From the NCBI GenBank assembly GCA_020831775.1, contig JAFIFZ010000041.1:62001-126000 (forward strand): a stretch of DNA of 64,000 nt, in the 5' to 3' direction. The translations under genes and the position numbers were made by a program. The DNA is from Phycisphaerales bacterium (GTDB lineage: Bacteria > Planctomycetota > Phycisphaerae > Phycisphaerales > UBA1924). Shown here one piece after another: positions 40,835 to 48,799 of this stretch. Each line of letters begins with the position of its first letter. Positions within the stretch are counted from its first letter, which is position 1. Under the pieces are notes generated by a model. The model saw only the letters and a list, made by a program, of their open reading frames with translations, searched no databases and was not told the origin of the DNA.

Positions 40835-41506
40835 ATGAGCGCGATCCCCCGCCAAACAGAACCGCCAGTGCTCGCCGAGGTCTGGCAGCCCGAGGTGCTG
40901 CAGATTCTCGATGAAGAGCATCTGGTCGCGTGGTCCGGTTCGCCGAAGCATCGCGTCCGGTTCGCCTCGGCGCTGACCCATTTCATCGACGGCCTCCGCG
41001 ACGCGGAGGTCTTCGTGCTCCACGGGCGCTTCATCCACGACATCGATTCGTTCTGCCACCAACTCGAGCGGCTGATCCCCGGCGAGCGCCTGGAGCGACG
41101 CATCGACGGACCGAACGGGATCGTCTCGATGCTCCGCGGGCGCCCCATCTTCCCCGGCAGGCCCGCCAGCCGCTACCGCTTCTACATCTGGCACGACGCC
41201 GACGCGATGCTCAAGGCGAACCCGCGGCTCTTTGGGCGCCTGGTCGACGCGATGCTCGGCGTCGCGGCCGAATCGGAATTCGTCGACGACGACCTGCTGC
41301 TGCTCCAGCGTGCGATCTTCGTCGGCGGCCCATCGCTGGAACGCTACGCCCGCGAGCCCGGGAGCCAGTTCCGCACCTGGTTCGACGACGGGCACGCCGA
41401 ACCCTTCTGGCAGACGGTCACAGGCCAGCGGGCGCCCCTCGCCCGCCCGCTGCGCATCGAATCGCTCGAATCCGACGCCGAGCTCCAAGGCCGGAGCGTC
41501 GGCTGA
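40835..41506 (+). CDS. Conserved-looking hypothetical protein
   Basis: A 223-aa soluble protein with no signal peptide or membrane segment. It has a well-mixed alpha/beta composition and third-position GC like its neighbours, so it is clearly coding. Notable segments are VFVLHGRFIHDIDSFCHQL, IDGPNGIVSMLRGRPIFPGR, RYRFYIWHDADAMLKANPRL and LLLLQRAIFVGGPSLERYA. The first is faintly reminiscent of the barstar N-terminus, but the rest is not, and I do not assign a family. ATG 40835 is chosen as the last good start before the conserved-looking part. A palindrome and a hairpin lie just upstream, and a strong terminator downstream, so it is a single-gene unit. Confidence 0.7.
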   Translation: MSAIPRQTEPPVLAEVWQPEVLQILDEEHLVAWSGSPKHRVRFASALTHFIDGLRDAEVFVLHGRFIHDIDSFCHQLERLIPGERLERRIDGPNGIVSMLRGRPIFPGRPASRYRFYIWHDADAMLKANPRLFGRLVDAMLGVAAESEFVDDDLLLLQRAIFVGGPSLERYAREPGSQFRTWFDDGHAEPFWQTVTGQRAPLARPLRIESLESDAELQGRSVG

Positions 41507-41576
41507 CGGGGACGAACAACACAGACCAGACCTCTGGCACGGGGGCCACGATCGTCCGCCCGTGAGGAGGGAGAAG

Positions 41577-41614
41577 CGGTAGGGCGGCCGAAAGGCTGCT
41601 CTGCCGGTTTTTTT
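41577..41614 (+). terminator. Strong terminator after the hypothetical gene
   Basis: CGGTAGGGCGGCC and GGCTGCTCTGCCG pair over 13 bp (three G-U) around a GAAA tetraloop, followed by G and seven T. Confidence 0.9.
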
Positions 41615-41648
41615 ATCTCGGCCGACACCGGACCCGGGCAAAAGCCGA

Positions 41649-41654
41649 TAGAAT
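41649..41654 (+). promoter_or_regulatory. -10 box of the 71-aa/DUF2335 operon
   Basis: TAGAAT (as GATAGAAT), then GGAGG at 41663-41667, 9 nt before ATG 41677. The -35 region is weak. Confidence 0.45.
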
Positions 41655-41676
41655 CGGGCGTTGGAGGACTTCGAAC

Positions 41677-41892
41677 ATGCGGGCAGGCAGAAACTTCTGG
41701 CTCGGATTCGGCTCGGTCTTGGATGTCTGGCCGAGCAGTGCCGCACGCTCACGCCTCCGGTTCGACCTGCCTTCCAACGAGGACTCGCTGCGCCGGGATT
41801 GGCTCAAGACCGGCCAAGATGTTCAAGAAGCGCTGCGGCTCTTCCGTGAGCAGACCGGCGTTCGCGCGCCGAAGGATGTCTCCGAGCGATGA
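41677..41892 (+). CDS. 71-aa hypothetical protein, first gene of a coupled pair
   Basis: A small basic-to-neutral protein beginning MRAGRNFWLGFGSVLDVWP and ending GVRAPKDVSER. It has a hydrophobic N-terminus too short for a membrane span and a predicted helical C-terminal half (DSLRRDWLKTGQDVQEALRL). A GGAGG ribosome site at 41663, a -10-like box and a strong upstream terminator support it as real. Its stop overlaps the ATG of the DUF2335 gene (ATGA), so the two are translationally coupled. I do not recognise a family. A toxin-antitoxin role is possible from the layout alone but nothing else supports it. Confidence 0.7.
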   Translation: MRAGRNFWLGFGSVLDVWPSSAARSRLRFDLPSNEDSLRRDWLKTGQDVQEALRLFREQTGVRAPKDVSER

Positions 41893-42416
41893 CCGCCGGA
41901 GACCCCGGCGAGCGCGAACAGCGCCCCGTTCATCAGCAAGCACAGGACAGCGAGCAGGACTTCGCCGTTCCGCCAGGCGTAAGCCTGTCGCGGTTCGAGT
42001 CGTTTGTCCATGTGGGTCCGCTCCCGACGCCGGAGATGCTCAAGGGATATGAAGAGATCGCGAAGGACTTTCCAGAGCGGTTGCTTGCGATGTCCGAGCG
42101 TCAAGCCGCCCACCGCATCGCGCAGGAATCCAAGCTCGTCGAAGCACAGATCGCTGATCTTCGCGCTGATCGCCACGAGCGCCGCATGGGGCAGCTTTTC
42201 GGATTGATCATCGCGTTGGGCGGCTTCACCGTTTGCGGCGTCTCGGTCGCTTTCGACCACCCCGATGTCGCCAAGTGGATCGGCACTGGGACACTCCTCG
42301 GGCTCGTCACGGTGATGGTCACCGGCAGAGCGTTCGCCGGGAGAGCCCGCCGCCAAGAGGACGATCCGGCGGACGCCAGCGATTCCCAGCCGACACAGGA
42401 AGGTCGTCCTTCTTGA
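41889..42416 (+). CDS. DUF2335-type predicted membrane protein
   Basis: A 175-aa protein with the DUF2335 layout. A hydrophilic N-terminus with VHVGPLPTPEMLKGYEEIAK and FPERLLAMSERQAAHRIAQE leads into a helical stretch (SKLVEAQIADLRADRHERRM). Two membrane helices follow (GQLFGLIIALGGFTVCGVSV and WIGTGTLLGLVTVMVTG), then a hydrophilic tail. The family is widespread, of unknown function, and often occurs in accessory regions. The ATG overlaps the stop of the 71-aa gene. RsmD begins 31 nt later, so the pair may be transcribed into rsmD. Confidence 0.82.
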   Translation: MTAGDPGEREQRPVHQQAQDSEQDFAVPPGVSLSRFESFVHVGPLPTPEMLKGYEEIAKDFPERLLAMSERQAAHRIAQESKLVEAQIADLRADRHERRMGQLFGLIIALGGFTVCGVSVAFDHPDVAKWIGTGTLLGLVTVMVTGRAFAGRARRQEDDPADASDSQPTQEGRPS

Positions 42417-42447
42417 CTCCCGCCCTCCAACCCGCTTTCGTCGCCCG

Positions 42448-43215
42448 ATGAGGATCATCGGCGGTGAATTCAAACGGCGGCGGCTCCACACCCCAAGGGA
42501 CGCCTCGACCACGCGCCCCATGCCCGATCTGGTCCGCCAGGCGGTCTTCAACCTCCTGCGCGGGCACTTCGAGGGCGAGGCGGTGCTCGACGCCTTCTCG
42601 GGCACCGGCGCGATCGGGCTGGAGGCCGTCAGCCGCGGCGCCGCCCGCGTCGTCCTGATCGAGAAAGACCGGCGCATCGCCAAACTCGTCGAGCAGAACA
42701 TCGAGGACCTGGGCTGCGCCGATCGGGCGGAGCTGGTCGTCGGCGACGCGCTCGGCCCGGCCGCCCTGATGCGCTGCCCCGACCCGGTCCACATCATCTT
42801 TCTGGATCCCCCCTACCCCCTCGTGCGCGATCCGGATGGGTGGGAGCGGTTCGTCCGCCAGTTCGAGCGGCTGATCGCCAAGCTGGACGACACGGGGTAT
42901 GCCGTTTTGAGGACTCCTTGGCCCTTTTTCCACGAGGCCCCCGCCCCGCCGCCGGAGCCGGAAGTCGACGAGAGCGTGGTTTACGATCTGGACCGTGACG
43001 GCCCGCTGGACGCCGAGGGCATCGAGGCCCTCGCCAACGAGCCCGACAACGAGGCGCCGGTCCAAGAACATGACCAGCCGCCGCCCAAGACGCCCGTTGA
43101 CCTGAACTTTTCCTTCGCCGTGGGGCCCGAGACGCACATCTACGGCAAGTCGGCGGTTCACCTGTACATGAAGCGACCCCCCGCAGACCGGGGGACGGAG
43201 GAACGAGACGAATGA
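42448..43215 (+). CDS. rsmD: 16S rRNA (guanine966-N2)-methyltransferase RsmD
   Basis: A 255-aa SAM-dependent methyltransferase modifying G966 of 16S rRNA in the 30S subunit. MRIIGGEFKRRRLHTP, RPMPDLVRQAVFNLL (usual TRPT.d.vREalFNiL), the SAM loop LDAFSGTGAIGLEAVSRGA and the catalytic LDPPYPL (DPPY) are all present. It is about 60 residues longer than typical RsmD because an acidic Pro/Glu-rich stretch (about 165-225, APAPPPEPEVDESVVYDLDR) is inserted before the final strand KSAVHLYMK. Its stop overlaps the ATG of the M16 gene (ATGA), so the two are coupled. Confidence 0.92.
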   Translation: MRIIGGEFKRRRLHTPRDASTTRPMPDLVRQAVFNLLRGHFEGEAVLDAFSGTGAIGLEAVSRGAARVVLIEKDRRIAKLVEQNIEDLGCADRAELVVGDALGPAALMRCPDPVHIIFLDPPYPLVRDPDGWERFVRQFERLIAKLDDTGYAVLRTPWPFFHEAPAPPPEPEVDESVVYDLDRDGPLDAEGIEALANEPDNEAPVQEHDQPPPKTPVDLNFSFAVGPETHIYGKSAVHLYMKRPPADRGTEERDE

Positions 43216-44681
43216 ACGCCACAAGACTGCTGCTGATCGCCTGCCTCCTGCTGCTGCCCATTCCCGCGCTCGCCGAGCCCGAGGGCCTCGACGCGCTCCT
43301 GGGCGAGAAGCCCGCGCCCGGCCATGTCGAGGAGATGACCCAGCACGAGGACCCGGAGGTCTGGGCCTTCTGGCTCTCCAACGGCGTCCGCGTGATCGTC
43401 ATGCCGCACGGCCAGGGGGCGGGCATGATCGAGGCTTCGGTGCAGGTCAGCGGGGGACGGCTGATCGAGGGCCCGGGCGAGGCGGGGATGGCCGAGGCCG
43501 CCTCTGCGATGCTGATGCAGCCCGAGACCGGGGCGCACAGCGCCCGGGCGATCCGTGAGGCCCTGGGGGCCAAGCGTGTGCAATTCTCGGGGCAGATGGC
43601 GCCCGACGCGATCCAGTACCGGCTCCGCGCCACGCCCGAAACGCTTGAGGACGGCTTCCGCGTGATGCACGCCGTGCTGAACGACCCGAGCGTCGACGCG
43701 GCCAACCTCCGGCGCTGGAAGCAGGTGCAGCGCCAGCGGATCACGCTCTCGACCGAGTCGGCCACGGCGATGTTCGCCCGCCAGCTCGGGCTGGTGATCA
43801 GCCCCGAACGGGGCGGCCCGATGCACCCGCTCGACGACGCGGACATCGCCGCGATCGAGGCCGAGGCCCTGCAGTCGTGGATGCGGACCGCCTTTGCCGA
43901 GCGTCCGATCGAGATCGCGATCGTCGGCGATGTCGAGGTCGAGCCGACGATGGACTTGGTGCGCCGGTACTTCGGCTCGCTGCCCGGGCGCGAGCGTCCT
44001 TCTCCCGAGGTGCTCCGCCCCTACTCAGAGAAGATCGCCTCGCCCGAAGGGGCCGTGAGCTCCGAGGCGTGGGTCGAGAGCGACTCGCCCCGGTCGATGT
44101 CGCTGGCGGGATTCCGCGGGCCGGAGATCGCCGACATCCGCACCGTCCGTGCCCTGCACATCGCCCAGTACGCGCTGGGCAGTCGGTTGGACTCGGAGCT
44201 CCGCATGGCCGAGAAGGCGACCGCGGTCGTCGCCCGCACCATGCCCGCCGAAGGGCCTTCGAGCCTCGGCGTTTTCTTCCTCGGCGCGATGATCGCGCCT
44301 GGCAAGGCCTCCGAGATGGCCGACATCCTGCACACCCACCTCGAACGCTTCGCGACCGAGGGCCCCACCGAGGGCGAGATGGAGATCGCACTCCAGGCCA
44401 TCGAGAACGAGCTCGACGGCGCCTGGATGGGCCACTCGTACTGGGCCCACAATGTGCTCGGCGCCGTCACCAGGCGCGGCATCGCCATCGAAGACGCCCT
44501 CGTCCGCATCGAAGACTACAAGCCGATCACCGACGAAGAGGTCCGCGAGCGCTTCGCCGCCTTCATGGACCCCGAGCGACGCATCACCGTCGTCATCGAG
44601 ACGATCGAGCCGTTCGTCGAGGCAGAGACCGAAGGCCCCAAGCCCGACCAGGCCGAGTCCAAAGACGAGAGCGGCGACTGA
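43212..44681 (+). CDS. M16-family peptidase-like protein lacking the zinc motif
   Basis: A 489-aa exported protein. The signal peptide (TRLLLIACLLLLPIPALAEP) leads to a two-lobed M16 fold (about 45-240 and 250-470). The conserved opening LSNGVRVIVMPHG and the strand VQVSGGRLIEGPGEAGMAEA are clear, but the inverted zinc motif HxxEH reads G92-M-A-E95-A here, so both histidines are gone. The protein is therefore probably a non-catalytic partner or binding subunit, as known for one partner in several heterodimeric M16 pairs. No second M16 gene lies in the window. It is translationally coupled to rsmD, and its C-terminus is acidic (DQAESKDESGD). Confidence 0.87.
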   Translation: MNATRLLLIACLLLLPIPALAEPEGLDALLGEKPAPGHVEEMTQHEDPEVWAFWLSNGVRVIVMPHGQGAGMIEASVQVSGGRLIEGPGEAGMAEAASAMLMQPETGAHSARAIREALGAKRVQFSGQMAPDAIQYRLRATPETLEDGFRVMHAVLNDPSVDAANLRRWKQVQRQRITLSTESATAMFARQLGLVISPERGGPMHPLDDADIAAIEAEALQSWMRTAFAERPIEIAIVGDVEVEPTMDLVRRYFGSLPGRERPSPEVLRPYSEKIASPEGAVSSEAWVESDSPRSMSLAGFRGPEIADIRTVRALHIAQYALGSRLDSELRMAEKATAVVARTMPAEGPSSLGVFFLGAMIAPGKASEMADILHTHLERFATEGPTEGEMEIALQAIENELDGAWMGHSYWAHNVLGAVTRRGIAIEDALVRIEDYKPITDEEVRERFAAFMDPERRITVVIETIEPFVEAETEGPKPDQAESKDESGD

Positions 44682-44734
44682 CCCCCAGCGGCACCCAGCC
44701 ACACCCTGTCACGCCGAGCACCGCGAACGAAAAA

Positions 44735-44771
44735 ACCGGCCGGACCTCAGGGTCCGGCCGGTTCTGTTTTT
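44735..44771. terminator. Bidirectional terminator between the M16 gene and atpG
   Basis: ACCGGCCGGACC and GGTCCGGCCGGT form a perfect 12-bp stem with a TCAG loop. A run of six A precedes it and TCTGTTTTT follows, so it serves both strands. Confidence 0.95.
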
Positions 44772-44791
44772 GCTTCAGTCCGAGCGGTCTA

Positions 44792-45676
44792 CTACAGAGC
44801 CGCGGCGCCGGAGATGATCTCGGTCAGCTCGGTGGTGATCTGGGCCTGGCGGGCGCGGTTGTACCTGCGGCTGAGGTCCTTGCCCATCTTGCCGGCGTTG
44901 TCGGTCGCGGACTTCATCGCGATCATGCGGGCGACACGCTCTGAAACGATCGCGTCGTTGAACGCCTGGAAGAGAACGGTGCGGACCGCCGTCGGGACGA
45001 TCGCCTCCAGCAGCGAGGCCTCGTCGGGCGAGAACTCGAACTGGAGCGAACGCGTCGAAGCCTCAGCCCCGCCCTCGGCGCCCTCGGTCGTCGGCGCCTT
45101 GAAAGGCAGGAGCTGCAGGATCTCGGGCTTCTGGCGACCCGCCGAGATGTACTTCATGTAGATCACGCGGATCGCGGAGAACTCGCCCGACGCGTACCGC
45201 TCGGTGTACTCGGCCGCGAGCTTCTGCACCTCTTCCAGCTTCGGCTTGTCGCCGAACTGGGCGTGGTGGCGGTCGACGCCGATGCTGTTGAACTTCAGGA
45301 CGCCCAGGCCCTTCTTGCCGATCACCTCGATGGCGCCCGAAGAGGCCTTCTCGTTGGCCCGCAGGTGGCGGAGGGCGGTGCGGAGGATCGAGCCGTTGTA
45401 AGGCCCGCACAGCCCGCGGTCGCTTGAGATGATCAGCGTGAGCTCGGGCTTGCTTTCGGCGCCGCTGACGCCCGAGAGCAGCGGGTGGTCCGCCCCCTCC
45501 ATGCGTGAGAGCTGGCCGACGAGATCGAGCAGGGCCTGGGTGTAGGGCTTGCTCGCCGTCGCGGCCTGCTGGGCGCGGCTGAACTTGCTCGTGGCGATCA
45601 TCTGCATCGTGCGGGTGATCCGCTTGATGTTGCCGACCGCCTTCATCCGCTTCTTGATTTCGCGTGACTTGGCCAT
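44792..45676 (-). CDS. atpG: F-type ATP synthase gamma subunit, isolated gene
   Basis: A 294-aa protein of normal length, the rotary central stalk of F1. The N-terminal helix MAKSREIKKRMKAVGNIKRI and TRTMQMIATSKFSRAQQAA, the core LTLIISSDRGLCGPYNGSI and the C-terminal helix IAMKSATDNAGKMGKDLSRR with YNRARQAQITTELTEIISGA are all standard. No other atp gene flanks it, which is unusual since atpG normally sits between atpA and atpD. It has its own candidate leaderless promoter (TACACT, 8 nt before ATG) and an inverted repeat beyond that. Whether another copy exists in a full operon elsewhere cannot be seen. Confidence 0.96.
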   Translation of the reverse strand: MAKSREIKKRMKAVGNIKRITRTMQMIATSKFSRAQQAATASKPYTQALLDLVGQLSRMEGADHPLLSGVSGAESKPELTLIISSDRGLCGPYNGSILRTALRHLRANEKASSGAIEVIGKKGLGVLKFNSIGVDRHHAQFGDKPKLEEVQKLAAEYTERYASGEFSAIRVIYMKYISAGRQKPEILQLLPFKAPTTEGAEGGAEASTRSLQFEFSPDEASLLEAIVPTAVRTVLFQAFNDAIVSERVARMIAMKSATDNAGKMGKDLSRRYNRARQAQITTELTEIISGAAAL

Positions 45677-45684
45677 GGGCGGAC

Positions 45685-45711
45685 AGTGTAGGTGCGACCT
45701 CGGTCGAGGTC
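45685..45711 (-). promoter_or_regulatory. Candidate leaderless promoter and inverted repeat of atpG
   Basis: On the minus strand TACACT (45690-45685) ends 8 nt before ATG 45676. GACCTC-GGTC-GAGGTC (45696-45711) lies just upstream of it, in the usual -35 zone, and could be an operator. Confidence 0.42.
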
Positions 45712-45870
45712 ATGGGGCGCCCTCCGTCGGCGGGCGAGAGGGTCGAGCAGGCGATCAGGAGAGCGGAGAGGGCGGACGCCGATCTCTGAGCGAAGCGAAG
45801 AGTCGGGTCGGTGGTTCTTGTTTGCCCGATAACGAATGATCGTTTTTTGATAGGATCGCCCGCAAGCCCA

Positions 45871-46671
45871 TCAAATCGTCAATCCGTCAAACGCCAGGTT
45901 CATCCCCTCTGGCAGCTCCGCATCGGTCTCCGCGTGGCGGAGTTCGTGGTTCATGTGGACGAACCAGGTCTGCTCCGCCTCGACCTCCGCCGCGACCGAG
46001 ACCGCCTGCCCGAGCGTGAAGTGCGTCGGGTGCTTCCGATGGCGCAGGGCGTCGAGCACGAGGGTCTTCAGGCCGGTCAGATAGCGCCACGACTCGGGCG
46101 GGATCGCCGAGACGTCCGTGCAGTACGCCAGCGGGAGGCAGTCGCTCTTGACACGGTCAGAGTCGATGCGGTAGCCCAGGACCGGCAGCCGCCCGTGCAG
46201 CAGGCGGAAGGGCGTGATGTTCAGGCCGTAGAGATTCAGCACCCGCTCGGGCCCGATCCTGTGGGTGATGAGCGAGGCGACGAAGCTGTCGTTGATGTTC
46301 TTGTGCTTCTCGAAGATGTGTGCGTAGACGCGGTAGAGGTGTTCGAGGGTGTTCTGCTCGGCGTAGATGTCGATCGGGCCCTGCATCGTCACATTGAAAC
46401 GCCGGACCTCGTCGAGCCCCCATGTGTGGTCGACATGGTTGTGGGTGAACAGGATCGCGTCGCAGCGGTCGAGCTTGTTGGTCAGCGCCTGCTGGCGGAT
46501 GTCCGGCCCGCAGTCGAACAGGACGGCTCGCTCATGGCCTTCGGGGTCGGTCCAACGCATCACCGCGCTGGTGCGAAGACGCCGATCGCGCGGGTCGTCC
46601 GACGACCAGTCGTTCATCCCGATCGCCGGCACGCCCGCCGAAGTCCCGGTGCCCAGAAAAGTAAAACGCAT
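45871..46671 (-). CDS. PhnP-like metallo-beta-lactamase-fold hydrolase
   Basis: A 266-aa cytoplasmic MBL-fold phosphodiesterase-like enzyme. It opens FTFLGTGTSAGVPAIG, as PhnP and related proteins do, with the metal motif THNHVDHTWGLDEVR (HxHxDH). Further ligands are in LLHGRLPVLGYRID, then YCTDVSAIPPESWRYL and FVHMNHELRH. PhnP cleaves cyclic ribose phosphates; without a phn cluster here, the substrate stays open (it may also act on other cyclic phosphodiesters). TACCCT ends 8 nt before the ATG, with no ribosome site. A 29-bp inverted repeat lies just upstream, between it and the M3 peptidase gene. Confidence 0.88.
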   Translation of the reverse strand: MRFTFLGTGTSAGVPAIGMNDWSSDDPRDRRLRTSAVMRWTDPEGHERAVLFDCGPDIRQQALTNKLDRCDAILFTHNHVDHTWGLDEVRRFNVTMQGPIDIYAEQNTLEHLYRVYAHIFEKHKNINDSFVASLITHRIGPERVLNLYGLNITPFRLLHGRLPVLGYRIDSDRVKSDCLPLAYCTDVSAIPPESWRYLTGLKTLVLDALRHRKHPTHFTLGQAVSVAAEVEAEQTWFVHMNHELRHAETDAELPEGMNLAFDGLTI

Positions 46672-46679
46672 CGGGGGTG

Positions 46680-46685
46680 AGGGTA
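46680..46685 (-). promoter_or_regulatory. Candidate -10 box of a leaderless promoter (PhnP-like gene)
   Basis: Minus-strand TACCCT followed by 8 nt (CACCCCCG) and ATG 46671. No -35 element is evident. Confidence 0.38.
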
Positions 46686-46691
46686 GAGATC

Positions 46692-46782
46692 TGTGGCACT
46701 GGCGGCTTGCCCGCCAGTGTTTTCTGTCGGGTACTCATTGAGCGAGCGGGGAGACACTGGCGGGCAAGCCGCCAGTGCCACA
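46692..46782. repeat. Perfect 29-bp inverted repeat (REP/BIME-like)
   Basis: Positions 46692-46720 and 46754-46782 are exact reverse complements separated by 33 bp. Each arm is itself a palindrome with core ACTGGCGG-GCAAG-CCGCCAGT. From memory, this core recurs in intergenic regions of planctomycete genomes. The unit lies between the stop codon of the M3 gene and the start of the PhnP-like gene. Confidence 0.9.
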
Positions 46783-46797
46783 AAGCCCTCGCCACAC

Positions 46798-48555
46798 TCA
46801 CTCCGGCAGCTTCTCCAGCTCGCGCTCGGCCCGGTCGACCAGGCGTCCGACAATCTCGGGCCCGAAGTCGAAGGGCAGGCCCGCGGCCTTGAACAGTTCC
46901 GGCAGCGGGCGCGAGCCGCCGAGGGCGAGCGCTTCGATGTACGCGTCGATCGCGCTCTTCTCACCCTTCTCCATCGCGTGCAGCCAGACGCCCATCGCGC
47001 CGAGCTGGGCGATGCCGTACTCGATGTAGTAGAAGGGCGAGCCGTAGAGGTGCCCCTGGCGCTGCCAGGTCGTCTCGCGGAAACGGGGGTTCAGGCCGGA
47101 GAAATCGACCTTCGCCCGCCCCATGTACCCGAAGCGGTCGTCGAGCTCGAGCCAGATGTCCGTCCGCTCCTTGCGGGTGTGGTCGGGCTTGGCGTACAGC
47201 TTGTGCTGGAAGAGATCGATGGTGGCGATCCACGAGAGGATGCTCACCGAGCTTTCGATGTGCTGGCGTACCGCGCGTCCGTGGTCGATCTCGTCGGGGT
47301 AGAAGCCGTCCTTGCCGCCCCAGTAGGGCATCGTCATGAACTCCATCGCCATCGACGCGACCTCGCAGAACTCGATCGGCGCGTGGCGGTAGTGCACCAG
47401 CGGCTCCTCGACGAGCAGCATCGAGTGGAACGCGTGCCCGGCCTCGTGCACCATCGTCTCGACATCGCGCTGCACCCCCGCCGCGTTCATGAAGATGAAC
47501 GGACGACGGGTGTAGTCGCGCATGTACTGGTATCCGCCCGGCGCCTTGCCCTTGCGGCTGTCCAGATCGAGGTACACGCCCTCGGCCTCGCCCTCGCCGG
47601 GCAGCCCCTCGCCCAACACCTCGAACATCTCCGCCAAACGGTTGTCGAGCTTCTCGAACGCCCGCATCGACTTGTCGAACAGCTCGTGCCCGCCCTTGAA
47701 CGGGCGCAGCGGCCCCCGTCCCTTGGGGTCCACGCTCAGGTCCCAAGGACGCAGCGAATGCACGCCCAGAGCCTCACGCCTGCGCTCCGACAGCCGCTTG
47801 TTGAACGGCACGACATGCTTCTCGCACGCCTCGTGGAAGGCCTGGCAGTGCTCGGGCCCATAGTCAAAACGCATCTTGCTCTTGAAGGCGTAGCCGATGA
47901 AGTTGTCGAACCCCGCGTTCAGAGCCATCTTGTGCCGACGCTGGACCATCTTGTCGAGCAGCTCGTCGAGCTTGTCGGCGTCCTGCAGGCGGCGCTCCGA
48001 GACCGTCTTCCACGCCGCCTCGCGCACCTGGCGGTCGGGCGACTCCTGGTAGACCGCCATCTGCGGCAGCGTCTTCTCCTCGCCCTCGAACTCGACGGTC
48101 ATCTCGCCGGTGATCTGCCCGTACTCCTGCGCGAGCTTGGCGAGCTCGGTCTGGATCGGCACATTGTCGGGGCGGAAGAGCTCGACCTCGGCCTTCGTGT
48201 CGCGCAGGATCACCTCATAGCGGCGCTGGTCGAGCTTGTGCTCGCCCGAGAGCTGCACGAACCTCTTGTCCAGCTCGAACAGGCGGGGCTTGAGCTTCGG
48301 CGGGATCTTCTCGACAAAGTCGGTGTACGCCCGCTGGGCCGCCTTGTCGTTCGTCCGGCGGCTCATGCTGATGTAGCGATCGGCCATCGCCTCGTCGCAC
48401 GCCGCTTCGAGTTCTGAGCGGTCCGCCAGCCAGCGCTCCAGATCCGACGCCGAGGAGACCGTCCGGTTCTGCAGGTCGTCGAGCAGGGCCTCGACCTGAG
48501 GCCAATCGGACGCGTCGAACTCGGCGGGGATGAAGTCGGTCGCCTGGGCCGGCAT
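46798..48555 (-). CDS. M3-family oligoendopeptidase
   Basis: A 585-aa zinc metallopeptidase like oligoendopeptidase F/PepF. The zinc motif HEAGH is at 370-374 in ETMVHEAGHAFHSML, and the third ligand is expected in EFCEVASMAMEFMT. GYAFKSKMRFDYGPEH, DLSVDPKGRGPLRPF and LYGSPFYYIEYGIAQLGA are typical family blocks, the last holding the substrate-contacting Tyr and His region. No signal peptide is present, so it is a cytoplasmic peptidase degrading short peptides. ATG 48555 is preferred over an in-frame GTG 18 nt upstream because GAGGAG lies 8 nt before it. Confidence 0.93.
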   Translation of the reverse strand: MPAQATDFIPAEFDASDWPQVEALLDDLQNRTVSSASDLERWLADRSELEAACDEAMADRYISMSRRTNDKAAQRAYTDFVEKIPPKLKPRLFELDKRFVQLSGEHKLDQRRYEVILRDTKAEVELFRPDNVPIQTELAKLAQEYGQITGEMTVEFEGEEKTLPQMAVYQESPDRQVREAAWKTVSERRLQDADKLDELLDKMVQRRHKMALNAGFDNFIGYAFKSKMRFDYGPEHCQAFHEACEKHVVPFNKRLSERRREALGVHSLRPWDLSVDPKGRGPLRPFKGGHELFDKSMRAFEKLDNRLAEMFEVLGEGLPGEGEAEGVYLDLDSRKGKAPGGYQYMRDYTRRPFIFMNAAGVQRDVETMVHEAGHAFHSMLLVEEPLVHYRHAPIEFCEVASMAMEFMTMPYWGGKDGFYPDEIDHGRAVRQHIESSVSILSWIATIDLFQHKLYAKPDHTRKERTDIWLELDDRFGYMGRAKVDFSGLNPRFRETTWQRQGHLYGSPFYYIEYGIAQLGAMGVWLHAMEKGEKSAIDAYIEALALGGSRPLPELFKAAGLPFDFGPEIVGRLVDRAERELEKLPE

Positions 48556-48725
48556 GAAGGGCGCTCCTCTCACAGAAGGTCGAATGGCTCAAAAGGAACC
48601 CCATGCTATTCGAGCCGCCCAATCTCCGCACACCCCCTCCCCGCGCACACCCACGCACCCGTCAGATCCGCCCTCGCTCAGACCGCCCGAGGACGGGGCG
48701 AAGGGCCGGCACAGGGCGGCGCACG

Positions 48726-48749
48726 AAAAAACCCGGGCCGAGGCCCGGG
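48726..48749 (-). terminator. Terminator of the ClpP-fold gene pair
   Basis: On the minus strand, CCCGGGCC-TC-GGCCCGGG is followed by a run of T (AAAAAA at 48726-48731 on the plus strand). Confidence 0.88.
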
Positions 48750-48799
48750 CTGTTCGTTCGCGTATGCGAGATGAGAAAGTCCGGAAATCCGGGGGAGGA

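Noticed and set aside
41677-42416. Toxin-antitoxin system
   Set aside because: Only size and coupling fit; neither protein resembles a known toxin or antitoxin and no DNA-binding motif is visible.
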